NCBI GenBank assembly: GCA_023213395.1
Contig: CM041465.1
Coordinates: 50,351,741 to 50,415,740 of the forward strand
Length of the DNA: 64,000 nt
Direction: 5' to 3'
From: Cycas panzhihuaensis
Taxonomy: Eukaryota; Cycadophyta
The notes under the pieces were generated by a model. That model worked only from the letters and a program-made list of their open reading frames with translations. It searched no databases and had not been told where the DNA came from. This document shows, piece by piece, positions 11,666-22,319 of the stretch. How positions within the stretch are numbered: position 1 is the stretch's first letter; each line of letters starts with the position of its first letter. The position numbers and the translations under genes are program-made.

Positions 11666-11743
11666 TATGACCTTTTGACCCTCAGACTTAGGACTATCAC
11701 TTATTGTCCTAGGACCCACACACATTAAACATTATTTCTAACA
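11666..11743 (-). repeat. Copia-0 5' LTR remnant
   Basis: 78 bp almost identical to the end of the 3' LTR at about 2904-2981 (ATGACCTTTTGACCCT...TTCTAACA). In element sense this is only the first 78 bases of the LTR; the rest and the primer-binding site are gone, so a deletion or recombination removed them. Confidence 0.7.
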
Positions 11744-12622
11744 GTACACATGATTTCCATGTAACTCTATAATATTATTAGACAATAGTTAATGTATACA
11801 TCATATATAGTCTGTACATGCCTGATTGGTCATCCGTACTAGATCAGGTACCAATTAGATCACTTGCTCGACTCTCACATCCATTCCCATTTGTGGACAT
11901 GTTTAAATACCACTTGCATCCCTATTGTGGAACGATTGTGAATAATAGTACCAACCGTCTGCTTTCCCTAATGGACGTCCCTTCATTTAGTAATCTGTAC
12001 TTGTTAGTCTTTATACATCCTCTAACAAGTACGAGTGGTCCACGTGTCTCATCTATTCACATGATTTCCATGTAACTCTGTAATATTATTATAGAGTAAC
12101 TCTGTAATATTATTAGACAATAGTTAATGTATACATCATATATAGTCTGTACATGCCTGATTGGTCATCCGTACTAGATCAGGTACTAATTAGATCACTT
12201 GCTCGATTCTCACATCCATTCCCATTTGCGGACATGTTTAAATACCACTTGCATCCCTATTGCGGAACGATTGTGAATAATAGTACCAACCATTTGCTTT
12301 CCCTAATGGACGTCCCTTCATTGAGTAATCTGTACTTGTTAGTCTTTAATACATCCTCTAACAAGTACGACTGGTCCACGTGTCTCATCTGTTCCATGTC
12401 CATTTCCTAGTTGTGCAACATCCGTTCCTTTCTCTGTTTGATGCATTCCTACTGTACAATATCCATTCCTATAGTGGAATGGTCATGTTTGCTATCTCTT
12501 GTTCATTCGTTCTCTCTTTCGATTGCATGTCGAATGTTTGCCTTGCAAAATACCTACTATTTTGACTAGTTTTCATCATACATTCCTCCTTATAGACGCA
12601 CGTGTCAATTATAGCCTCAACA
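11744..12622 (-). repeat. Gypsy-A 3' LTR, inner part with tandem duplicated unit
   Basis: The LTR resumes after copia-0 and ends CTCAACA at 12622, followed by the internal TCTATCC that also follows the LTR in the other copies. It holds two full copies of a ~310-330-bp unit (11744-12057 and 12058-12395), each running from CACATGATTTCC to ACGTGTCTCATCT. With the copy at 2318-2615 this makes three, against one in the 5' LTR. A smaller duplication (GTAACTCTGTAATATTATT) lies at about 12072-12117. Confidence 0.8.
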
Positions 12623-12689
12623 TCTATCCGAGGTCAACAAGAAAGGTTGAGCATCTGTGCTCAATTCAAAATTTCAAAATTTTTGATTT

Positions 12690-13175
12690 TTTCTTCTTCC
12701 TCCTCCCTTTTTGAGTTTAGGGCTGCTCCTGCAGTCCTAGTTCCTTCAGTGGCTCGATAGCTCATAACATATCTTCATTTATTTGTGTTAAGGTAGCTAT
12801 TATAACATATTTCTCTTTGATCTTTTCCTATAGCTCCAAGATTTGTGCCTTGTACCCTTGCTCTAATTCTTGTAATAATTGAATTATTTGTGTATCCTTT
12901 TCACTTAAGGGTGATTGTGAAGAACCTTCCCGTGGTTCTGTAACTATGGGGAGTGGGGTTCCATCTCCCATTCCTCTCGTACTTCTTTTGTTCCTTGCTG
13001 TCCTGTACCCCTTTTGGTGCCTCTTTTGGTTATTTGCTTCTAACGTAGTTGAACGAGGGTTCCGAGTTTATGCTGTATCCATTTTAACATTTTAGTCATC
13101 TCTGTTTTGACCTATCGCCTCACTCTTCGATTTTGAGTACTATTAGGCATAATATTTACCCATTTCTTTATCTTA
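12690..13175 (-). pseudogene. Gypsy-A ORFX remnant (C-terminal part)
   Basis: Minus-strand reading gives KIKEKYVIIATLTQINEDML near 12830-12770 and the ending LQEQP, matching the C-terminus of ORFX in gypsy-C (ERIKEKDAIIATLTQINED) and gypsy-B. Stops and frame changes are frequent. Homology stops near 13175, where the copia fragment begins. Only the coiled-coil tail and linker survive. The function of ORFX is unknown. Confidence 0.7.
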
Positions 13176-13954
13176 ATTATAGACTTCATAAAATGTTTGT
13201 AGTTTACCAGATTCACTAAGGCAAGTTGTACATTTTATGTAATGTGGAAAGATGACATTTTCCAACCTTACGAAGGCTTATGGAAGTTGTTGAAGCAGAA
13301 GACAGGAAGCCAACTTAGACCTAATGATGGCACTAAAGAAGCAGAAGCAACATAGCATGACACGGCATGGCATGACAGAATAGGAACCTAGAACACTGGC
13401 ATTCATTAATTTACTAGTGGTTGATGAGAACATTACTCATTTTCATGGAAATTGCTTGCATATGATGCAAGAAGACTCTTAAGGATTTGATGGAGTCTTG
13501 ATTCTTGCTTTACTCTTGAAAAATGTCTATCCTCTATCTCTCTTCATCTGTAGAAATTAAAGGAGACGAGTGATTTGTGTTGCTGAATTGTGGAGTATGT
13601 TACTCTTATCAACCTGCATGATGTTTATCATACCTTTGTAGACTATCTCAACCTCTTTTCATTTGTGAGTTGGGTAGCTTATTGCTAGAGCATATTGTGT
13701 TATGGTTATGATAGTAGTAGCGTTGTGGTGTTAATAAAAATACCTAACAATTTTATTAAGCAACAAGACATGGTAGTGACAATAGTGCATAGAATCAAGC
13801 ATGATATTGTATCCCAGGATGGTGACATTTGGAGAAGCAAGGCAATGGGCGTGATGTTCACGCGTTGATGATCACAACTAGCATATACTGCATAAGGATG
13901 ATGAAATCCTCCTTGGTAGCTTTGTACAAGCAATTGTGAAGGCATATTCAACAA

Positions 13955-14280
13955 CAAGATGTGGCTGACAGTTAATTCTGGTTGATTCTAATCAACGACA
14001 GGATGTGCATTGACCACTTAGTCTTGGTTGATCTCTTGCAATTGCAAAGGCATATTCAACAACATGATGTGCATATTTGACATTTAGTTCTAGTTGAACT
14101 TAATCAATAACAGGATGTGGATGACACTTAGTTCTAGTTGATCTTAATCAACAATAGAGTGTGCATTGAACACTTAGTTCTGGTTGATCTCTTGTAGCAG
14201 TTAATTCCAAATCAACAACAAGATGTGCATTGACACCTAATTCTGGCTGATCTCTTGATGTGGATAGTTTCTTTGTCTTC
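13955..14280 (+). repeat. Minisatellite with alternating ~45 and ~64-bp units
   Basis: Six diverged units built on GATGTGCATTGACACTTAG, TTCTGGTTGATCT and AATCAACAACA. Short and long versions alternate; the long ones add CTTGCAATTGCAAAGGCAT-like or CTTGTAGCAGTTAATTCC pieces. It lies inside the truncated copia element, upstream of its tail, and does not keep a long open frame. Confidence 0.7.
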
Positions 14281-14616
14281 CACCAAGACAATATACAAAG
14301 TAGTAGTTACAGCATCCGAGAAGCCATTTTGGGTTTAATGGACTTCTTAACCACATGTGACTTGTTCAGTTGTTTTGTGACAACCAAGATGCCTTCCAAC
14401 TATTGAAGAATTGGGTTTCTATAACAGATTCAAGCTTGTGGAAGAAGACCATCATTCTGTTCGATAGCAAGTGGAGCATGGCATAGTTGGATTGATGTAT
14501 TGTCTCTCAAAGATCAAGAGGTTGATATTCTCACCTAGACTTTGAGTTGTGAGAAATTTGAGAGACTTAGGACACTGATGTTTATGATAGGAAATGAATT
14601 TAACATTATGGGAGGG

Positions 14617-15020
14617 TGTTGGAAATAATGTACCTTTTCATTACATGTTCATTTTATTTCATGTAATTAGAATATTTTCTCACATGGAATATTCTAAGTG
14701 AGAAAATATTCTTAGTTAAATATTCTTAGTCAAAGTCATTAATGTGTTGGTTAGTAGCAGTCAAAGATGGTTGAATCATTAAATGTGGTAGTTGATATCC
14801 TACCATATTTTGAGGAAGTAGTTAATTAACCATTATGATATGGTTAAAACTAATTTCTATCTTTGGTACATATGTAATCTATATATTGTGTACTCTATTA
14901 TGTTTTTTGATAAGAGATATTGTTGGAGAGTTGTTGATACGTTAGTGTATTGTTATTTCTTGTAGTTCTTTTACATGTGCTTTAGCTATGTGTCCTACTC
15001 CTATCCACTCTCTTCCAACA
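14617..15020 (+). repeat. Copia fragment 3' LTR
   Basis: 404 bp, TGTTGGAAATAATG...CTCTTCCAACA, with perfect inverted ends TGTTGGA/TCCAACA, preceded by the polypurine tract GGGAGGG at 14610-14616. The bases after it are CCTAG, but no left partner was located. Confidence 0.75.
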
Positions 15021-15540
15021 CCTAGTTGTTCGAGCATCCCTTGTTTCGGACGGTTACAACGACTACTTCTTCAGGAGGACCTTCTTGGTCTGTTTCCTTC
15101 ATGCGTTTGATTGCCGGAATGGTTCTAGGGTTCCTGGTTCTTATAATTTCTATTTTTTCATCCATTTTGGTTGCATTCCTATTTGGGAATGCATACGGTT
15201 AATCAACAGTGCATTCGTTCCCTTTTTGGAACGGTTCTGGTTTCTAGTTAGTTTCGTCTTTTTCCATTCCCTGTTAGGAATGTATCAAATTCCGTTGATT
15301 GGTTTTGCTCTGCTTCCATTCCAATTTTTGGATGCAAGATATAATTCTGTTTGGCTTTTGCCTAGATGTATAATTTTGCGACTTGTGGTTAGTTTTTTTT
15401 TTTGGAAGGATTTTTGTATTTATTGCACCAGTGTAGAGTCCTTTTTCTGGTACTGGGACAACTTTGGTTGTCTGCAACTTCATGCAACACGTATTATGCA
15501 TTCATTTGACTCTTACCGTAGGGGTATTCTCTAATGGTGG
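15021..15540 (-). other. Gypsy-A region between integrase and ORFX, palindrome-rich
   Basis: Non-coding. It holds imperfect palindromes of the form CRTTCC-N5/6-GGAAYG, clearest at 15174-15191 and 15216-15233, and matches 43119-43690 (gypsy-C) and 49870-50340 (gypsy-B). In element sense it lies just upstream of ORFX, so a promoter or RNA-structure role is possible but untested. The plus-strand 149-codon open frame across it shows no family signature and is probably chance. Confidence 0.6.
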
Positions 15541-16993
15541 TATCTTTTTAATCGACTAGGGTGGGTAGTCTATAACCATTCACTTCCTGTAGCTGAATAG
15601 ATTCGTTAGGATAGATTCTCTCTACTTGGTAATGTCCTAACCATCGTGGTTTCAGCTTCTCGGGATGGGTGCGAAATTTGCTATCGTATAATAGGACTTG
15701 TTCTCCTTCTTCAAATTGAGGGTATCGAAGATGACGATCATGCCATACCTTCTGTCTCGTATTCTCGATTTCTTATAGCCATTCTGATTTTTGTCTATCC
15801 TCGTCTAGTTGAATCAATTGCCATAGTCTCTCTTGTAAAGATTCAGTGTCATCTAACTAACAAGCCAAGGCAGTTCTCAAACTAGGAATCTAGAACTCGA
15901 TAGGGAGTATGGCTTCCATCCCATATACTAACTTAAATGGAGTATGTCTCATGGCTTGTTTGTATGTTGTGCGGAATGCCTATAGGACATAAGGTAGTTT
16001 CTTTGCCCAATTTGATCCACCAATGTCACAAACTTTCTGCAAACAATTTTTTAGAATCTTATTGGAACTTTCTGCTTGCCCATTTGTATGAGGGTAATAA
16101 GGTGTGGATTTATGATGAGTAGTCAGGAATGTCTCTGTTAAATTTTTAATCACTTTGTTGAAAAAGTGGGCTCCTTGGTCACTAATCAACTCGATAGGGC
16201 ACTCGAACCTTGTGATGATAACCTCGTAGAGAAATCAGGCCTGTATTGGTTGCATCTGCCTTATATAATGGTCTGTGGGTTCCACCCATTTCATGGCATA
16301 GTCTATGGCTATCAAAATATAGCAGGCTTGTGTTCTTCTTGTTGCTTGTTTGACAGGTCCGATAAAATCTAGACCCCATTTCTCACAGGGTGCTAGAGGA
16401 AGGATTGGGGTCAAGGGATTGAAGTCTCTTGGATTGGGTTTTCCTACTCTTTAGCAATGGTCGCATTTCTTTACTCAATCCTTCACATCTTTGAAAAGGG
16501 TTGGCCATCAAAATCCAGTTGCTAAGATTTTCCTTTGCGTATTTTTTGATCCAACATGTCCCTCTGCAATTCTTTCATGGGCTTGAGATATCACTTGTTC
16601 CACCTCGTGAGGGCGAATGCATCGTCGTAAAACATTGTTTGGCTCTAGTCAATATAATTCTCCTTTGATTAGTCGATAGGACTCTGTTTTTCTCATTAAG
16701 TTCCGTTTTTGGGTTTTATACATGGTTGGAGGGCATTGCCCTGTGACTAGGAATTCAATTATATCCTGATACCACTCTACAAGAATTGATTCTATATTGA
16801 AAAGTGCTGCATGTAGAAATCATCTGAAACACCTATAGCTTTTTTTCCATTATAGATTCTAGAAAGTTGAAAGTTGATAGGGGATAATATGTGCTTTCCC
16901 TGGTTTTACTATAATCTGGCAAGTGAATTCTTGAAACAACATAAGTCAGCGATTGATACGGCCTCTTAACAATGGTTTGTTAACTAGGTACAT
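15541..16993 (-). pseudogene. Gypsy-A integrase and end of RNase H
   Basis: Reading from 16993 down: the RNase H tail (LVNKPIVRGRINRWLMLFQEF), a zinc-binding N-terminal integrase region (HE..QVISQAHE...EGHVGS; KKCDHC), the core with all three catalytic positions present (WGLDFIGP near 16370, ISDQGAHFFN near 16180, NGQAESSNK near 16080), and a C-terminal part ending PTLVD. No chromodomain is visible. Integrase would insert the new DNA copy. Stops interrupt it at several points, for example after LPYVL near 15982. Copia-2 splits the element at 16993/32034. Confidence 0.88.
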
Positions 16994-17356
16994 GTGACGA
17001 TGTTAATGTCACATGGTCATTTCATAAAGTTAGAATTAGATAAAGTCACTTTTATGTTTATAACTTTAGCATAAGGTGACTATGCTTAAGTCACTTAAGT
17101 GAAATGACATAAAGTTCATTTCACTATAATTTCATGTAATCTCATCTGAATGTCATTGGGAGGGAAAACTCATATTCCAAACCCTAATGAGCATTCTCAT
17201 TATATAAGCTGAAATTATGGAGAGTGATCATTCTACACTTCTCCTCTTTGAGCTCAAGCTACTAGCATTTCTCTTGTTGAGTACATTGTGCTTGTCTCTA
17301 CTATGTGCCATTGTGTAGTGTTAGTGCACTAGATCCCTAGATCCATTCCCTCAACA
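16994..17356 (+). repeat. Copia-2 5' LTR and primer-binding site
   Basis: 363 bp, TGTGACGATG...CCCTCAACA. After two bases the primer-binding site TGGTATCAGAGCC begins at 17359. It pairs with 31670-32033. A TATA-like ATTATATAAG is at about 17198-17207. Confidence 0.93.
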
Positions 17357-17370
17357 AGTGGTATCAGAGC

Positions 17371-18934
17371 CATTGGGAGGATCCTAGTGCCACACTCACT
17401 TGCAAGGAGATTGCAAGCTATTTTCTCCTCTTCTTCACCATTCATGTGAAGTGAAGAGTTGAGATTTTTTTTTTTAATCCATTTTTAAAGCTCTTTTTAA
17501 TAGATTTTTAGTACAAATTTCTATGCTCTTGTACTATTTTATTTCTGCAAATGAGAGAAGTGTGCTTGTTTAAAAACAGTCTATTTGCAGGCCTAAAAGA
17601 GCACAGGAATTGCTCATCTTATAGCAGTTTTCAGCATTTTTTTTTGTCCTAAATTTGGCATTTTTGGCTAAATTTTACAATAAAAGTCAGATTTACAGCT
17701 TGTAGAAGAAGAAATCAGTGATTTTTATTGATTAAATGTAGATTTTGAAGCCTGAAACCAAATTGTATGGATGTTGTACAGAGTGTACGGAATTTCGTAC
17801 ATCGGTACAGTCAAAAAAGCAAAATGTTCAGAATTGGATGAAATTTCATCAGTTGGTGCATTTTAGTCTCCTAAGCACTTTTGTTTACTGGAGCGACGTG
17901 AGATTTCGAGCTTAAAGGGGTCAAACAACCTGCTTTAGGCAATCACCCTCTAAATTTAAAATTTTCATATCTGAAAAAATTCGAGGAGTTTTTTTTCTGT
18001 CGTAATACATATTTTTGCATCTCTTCGTTCTGATCTATCATTTGGGACAGGTCTCGCATGAATCCGACGCTCCGTTGAAAAGTTATGAGCATTTTTGGGT
18101 TTTTCAGTACATTTTGGCAGTGAGTTAAAATAGGTTTTCTTGTTTGTTTCTAATAAGATTTTTCAAAATTTTTTATATATTTGTAAAGTGCAGATGAAGG
18201 GCAATAAATCTAAAAATTTTCAATTTTTCAAGTTTTTTTGAAATTTGTGCCATATAATGGTACAACAGATAGTATAGTTTGCCCAACAACAGACTTGGCT
18301 CATTGAAAATTTGATTTTTCAGCGTACATTATATTTCTGAAATTTTTATTTATTTTTTTCATTAAAAAAAAAAATATTGCATGTAAGAGGGGTTTTGTTT
18401 TAAACATTTATAACCTTTTTGACTTTTGAAAGCCTATTTTGGCTCTTTTGTAAAACAAATAAGGCACTTAAATCCTTTGTACTAGTCAATCATCTTGATC
18501 GAAGCAATATCTGATTATTTGGTTAATCATATGTGTATGATATTAATGATCACATGCACTTAGAGACCTCATTGAGTGTTATTTGGGCACATAGAGTGCC
18601 ACTTGGGCACTAGGTGGACACGTTATCACTACACTTGGACATGACAACAACACTTAAGTGGAGTATTTATATTCATTTACATTCAGTTTTCAGTTACTTT
18701 TATATGTCATTCGAGAACAAGAGCACTTTCCTTAAAATCAACTCATCTCGATGACTTTATACCACCAATTTTTAACTTGTGCGCATACTCGCCTTGGTTG
18801 AAATAGACCAAGGATGGCTGAAGTCTGGGCCCTAAGAGAGGTGTGAGTTTCATACTAGGTTTGGTCATAACTGGTATATTAGTGGAGGGATATGTTAGCC
18901 ATACCTATGGCCTCTAATCAGGGATTATCTTGAT
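17371..18934 (+). other. Copia-2 leader, first part
   Basis: AT-rich untranslated leader after the primer-binding site. No gene is recognised. Toward its end (18780-18934) the composition is less AT-rich, but no frame is open for long. It ends with TTGAT (18930-18934), the left duplication copy of copia-3, and resumes at 25987. Confidence 0.65.
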
Positions 18935-19397
18935 TGTTAGGAATATTAATGTTAGCTTTATGTTAATGTTAGTTTTGTGTCACATGTTAATATTGTAATT
19001 ATAAGTTATTAAAATTCATTTTATAAAAGTTTATGTTAATTATTAATTATTATGTAAAGGTCGTTGAAATGGGTAGCTGCCCATTTCAATGAACCTTTCT
19101 CTTTCTTTAATAGTCTCTCCTAGATTCTAGGAATGGGTTCTAGGAATCTAGGAGGTTGTTAGAAGCTTGTCCAAAGGTTGATTTCCTTTCTTAGTTTGGT
19201 TTATAGAGGGTATTCCTGGTTACGAAGGCCATGTAAAATTCTTTAGCAATAAATTTCTAATTTGAAGAGGTGGTTTTTCTTCCTGAGAAGGTGTTTTCCA
19301 CCTACCACATCATGTGTATCTGTGAAGTGTTTATTTATGTGTATTCTATGTCTTTTATTTCATGTTAATAATACTACACATGATACCTATCTTGACA
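18935..19397 (+). repeat. Copia-3 5' LTR
   Basis: 463 bp, TGTTAGGAATATT...ATCTTGACA. Nearly the same as 25537-25981 but with a ~17-bp internal duplication near the start (TTAGCTTTATGTTAATG then TTAGTTTTGTG), absent from the 3' copy, which explains the length difference. Confidence 0.95.
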
Positions 19398-19410
19398 TGG
19401 TATTAGAGCA
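19398..19410 (+). other. Copia-3 primer-binding site
   Basis: TGGTATTAGAGCA directly after the LTR with no spacer; one base differs from the usual initiator-Met tRNA complement TGGTATCAGAGCA (a C-to-T change). Confidence 0.9.
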
Positions 19411-19727
19411 AACAGTAGTCTACATGCAACATCCCGTACAGGCTATTTGCCATCACCCAAGCGTTCAACAATAGCTGGCAGCAGGACATTGAAATGTACC
19501 TTAAGATGTTCACCTACTAATGCAGGCAAAGCAAGCACCTATAAAGCTTCTTGACTCATCCTGAAATTATTGTCTTTCAAAAGAACCAACAATGCATCTA
19601 CGAGGTTCCCCACTTCCTTTGCAGTTAGGCTCTTTCTACACTGATCTAAAATATTATGTAGGCTTCCCACCCCTGCAATTCGCTGTGTCATCTCCTTCCC
19701 CCGTATCATCTCTATTGCTTCGTCCAT
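19408..19727 (-). pseudogene. CLASP: Captured CLASP gene fragment (N-terminal TOG region) in the copia-3 leader
   Basis: CLASP proteins bind microtubules through TOG/HEAT-like repeats. The minus strand from 19727 reads MDEAIEMIRG..., then RKSLTAKEVGNLVDALL, LLKDNNFRMSQEAL, a stop, LVGEHLKVHFNVLLPAIVE, RLGDGK, a stop, PVRDVACRLLF. This follows the N-terminus of plant CLASP nearly residue by residue, including the KxPVRD segment. Both stops (near 19541 and 19450) lie where the family has Gln, so they fit C-to-T change of CAA/CAG. The homology runs right up to the primer-binding site. It includes the start codon and about 100 codons, is antisense to the element, and cannot encode a working protein. 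Confidence 0.8.
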
Positions 19728-20100
19728 TTTGGCCGGAGAAGAAAAGAAATTCGAGCAAACAGCCAGAATAGCCAACAAATTTTCCCTATCCCAATAGTAG
19801 AACAAATCACTGGGACTGCATTAGAGACGCAGTCCGATGTATTCCTGTCATTCAATAACTTGCACCTCCACCATATTTTAAATTTAAAGGTTCACCTCAG
19901 TCACCTTCACCACGTCGCATTTGCACACTGTTCCATTGTCGATGGCATTGCCACCATTCGACGATAAGTACTGACGAAAATGAACTTTGCTGGTAAACCA
20001 CATTGAGTTATGAAGGTGCTCTAAGACCGTGGTTATAGTGGGGTTGCGTTTCTCCAAGGAGGACTATGCACATAATATATGACGCCATGCTATTGAGAAC
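19728..20100. other. Copia-3 leader, probable remainder of the captured host DNA
   Basis: Directly upstream of the CLASP start codon in that gene's sense. The minus-strand frame stays open for 26 codons above the Met, but it may be 5' UTR or promoter of the donor gene. No further domain is seen. The right limit of the captured segment cannot be placed from sequence alone. Confidence 0.4.
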
Positions 20101-20205
20101 ATGTAGTCAAAGAACCAGGAATAACCAGACCGTATCCTCGTCGACGCCTCCATGAAGCCAAAGAACCAGGAATAACCAGACCGAATCCTCGCCGACGCCA
20201 TCGAC
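20101..20205 (+). repeat. Tandem duplication of ~52 bp
   Basis: AAAGAACCAGGAATAACCAG followed by ACCG(T/A)ATCCTCG(T/C)CGACGCC occurs twice in a row with a few differences (about 20108 and 20160). It is locally GC-richer than the rest of the leader and may belong to the captured host DNA. Confidence 0.75.
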
Positions 20206-20356
20206 CTGCAACAAAATCGCTAAAGCCGCTGCCACGGAGAACATACAGGTAGGGTTTCACTCTCTTTCCCCCCCTTAGACCCCAAATTTCATTTCAAATT
20301 AATTTTCTTTTATAAAAATAAAAAATTTGTCGGGTACGCGTCGCTTAACACCCTTT

Positions 20357-20388
<32 letters not shown>

Positions 20389-21289
20389 TAAACTAAACAT
20401 ATTTAATCTTAAGGTAATTATAAAATTAATTAAAACACACTTTTTAAAGGGCATTCCCCCCCCTCTATTACATTTGATTTATAAATCAACATAACACCCC
20501 CTCATTATCTTAATGTATTAATATCTCCTTTTAATTAAACCTCCCTTTTTTCTAATCAATTAAATTTCTCTATTACCCCCCATTAAATATTTTGATATTA
20601 AACCCCTTTCCACACTTGATTTATAGATGTTAATTATGTCATTTAACTTTTTGATTCAAAACAAATAAAACAAATAAAACTCTCTTTTTTTAATCAAATT
20701 AATATACCTTTAAATAATACTACATACCTTTTCTTTTTTGCATTTTAACTCATTATTATTTTTCTAAAATTGTGGAAGACCTATAATAATCTTTACAAAC
20801 TATTGCTTGCTATAAAACTAGTTAATTGTTAACTGTTAGTCAAAATCCTTTTTTAAATAACTTATTCATCTCTATTGTCTTATCAAAATAATCAAAAGGG
20901 AATCTAAATACTCTTAATTATTAGTTTATAAAGTATTTTTTTACAAGTCTTCAAATAAACATTTAACCTTTTTTTGCTTGTGATTGAACAAGTAGTTTAT
21001 TCTTTAACATATTTCTTTAATAACAAGAGGGACTATTAACATCTTTTTTCAAAAAAGGGGGAACATTTAATTCCTTTTTCTTTCTATAGGAAGGGTATCC
21101 AAACAAACTTAATAACAATGATTTTTAGTCACCTATCATTCGATTAAAATATGTTTGTGAAATGTTAACAGGATTACTCTGATGTTTAGTAATTTTTTAT
21201 GTGACTATTATCACCTAGTCTTCTTCATCCAGATTTTCCAAATTTTTTAAATTTAAATAGACCTCTAATCAACGTTTACAATTCCCAAT
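20206..21289 (+). other. Copia-3 leader, AT-rich part with TA microsatellite
   Basis: Low-complexity AT-rich DNA with pyrimidine runs. A TA-dinucleotide run lies at about 20357-20384. A CAG/GTAGGG splice-donor-like sequence is at about 20247-20256. No coding frame of note until gag at 21290. Confidence 0.6.
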
Positions 21290-22300
21290 ATGGCATTAAT
21301 GCCAGGGACAACCGCCTACGTTCCGATTCCAGTTCTAAACGGCTCAAACTATGCCGACTGGAGGAATCACATTTTCCATCAGCTTAAACAACAGAAGATA
21401 TGGCGATATGTAACAAGTGAATTCAAAAAATCAAAAGACACAACTTCAGAAAGCCATATGGTATATCTGATGAACTCTGATTTAGTCCTAGGCACCATCC
21501 TGACATCACTCTCACTAGAAATCAGTCAACAGTTCTCTGATGCAGACGATCTAGCCACTGTCTGGAATACTCTCAAGGAGAAATATGATAAGGTCGACAA
21601 ACAACAATTGGCTGTCCTAGAACAACAATTGTATGATCTTAATTATGATGATTTTTTCAAAGTCGAAGACTTTTAATCCAAAATTTAACTAATTAATAAA
21701 GATCTAAGCAATTGTATTAAAACTACAATTAAAGTAGGTGATATAGAACAAATAGTCATACATGCTAAAGACGTCGATACATTCGTACGTCTTGTGATAA
21801 ACAAACTACCAAAACATTTTAATCTTTTCAAGACTGCCAGACAACAAGCTGGTAATTTTCCGATAACTTTTAATCAGTTGACAAACCAATTGATAAAACA
21901 TCAAACGATGTTAATTCAAATAGGTAAATTGAAAGATCCTTCTCAGGCTTTCTTTTCTAGATCTAAGCCTCAAAATAAAATTAAACATTAGAACAACTTT
22001 AATAGTAATTCTAAATTTCAAAAACCTCATAAAGGTCCACCTCCTAGTTCTCAAAATAATAATAAGTATTCTGATCCACTTAAATATGAGAGTACTTTTA
22101 ATCAGTCTCTTTCAAATCGGAACACTGTTAATTCTTCTCAGAACATTAGTTGTGTGTATTGCCATAAAAAAACCACACTATTGACGTCTGCAGAAGTAGA
22201 ATAGCTTCAGAAGTCTGGAAAGCTTCCAAGGGATTGCAAACCCGACCACAATCCTGACCACAATCTCATAATCGTTCTTTAACGGCAACAACTTTTGCAT
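21290..22300 (+). pseudogene. Copia-3 gag
   Basis: Starts ATGGCATTAATGCCAGGG at 21290. The N-terminus has VPIPVLNGSNYADWRNHIF; then LTSLSLEISQQFSDADDL and VWNTLKEKYDKVDKQQL, typical of plant copia gag (UBN2/RVT-associated family). A stop at 21674 ends the first frame, and the protein continues past it (INKLPKHFNLFKTARQQ) to about 21990. The zinc knuckle CVYCHKKNHTIDVC appears only if one A is added to the seven-A run near 22166; as written the frame shifts and stops at TAG. It would have packaged the element RNA. Confidence 0.85.
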
Positions 22301-22319
22301 TTGTTGTTCCATTTAATCA

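Larger units (their letters stand above)
2616..11743 (-). mobile_element. Copia-0: decayed, probably non-autonomous copia-type element
   Basis: The left LTR is 2616-2981 (TGTTAAG...TTCTAACA) with a polypurine tract beside it. The right end keeps only the first 78 bp of the LTR (11666-11743). It sits inside the gypsy-A 3' LTR. Apart from the inserted copia-1 it holds about 3.5 kb with a copia-gag-like region near its 3' LTR and other sequence of unknown origin, but no protease, integrase or RT. That content suggests a non-autonomous carrier or a heavily rearranged copy. No matching duplication is visible at its ends (TGGTC on the left, GTACA on the right). Confidence 0.6.
13176..15020 (+). mobile_element. 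5'-truncated copia-type element (3' portion plus LTR)
   Basis: A plus-strand fragment inserted between ORFX and pol of gypsy-A. Its 3' end is clear: a weak copia polyprotein tail (QEVDILT, one stop, then CEKFERLR at about 14518-14575), a polypurine tract ATGGGAGGG, then an LTR at 14617-15020. The rest (13176-14500) contains a minisatellite and no recognisable pol domain. No 5' LTR or left duplication was found, so the 5' part is missing. The 83-codon minus-strand open frame at 13706-13957 shows no family signature and is probably chance. Confidence 0.6.

Noticed and set aside
13955-14280. CRISPR-like array of direct repeats
   Set aside because: Units are adjacent and diverged, without unique spacers, in a plant retroelement context; a minisatellite explains it.
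15085-15534. 149-codon plus-strand hydrophobic ORF, possible membrane protein
   Set aside because: It lies across a pyrimidine-rich non-coding part of gypsy-A conserved as palindromes in other copies where the frame is not kept.
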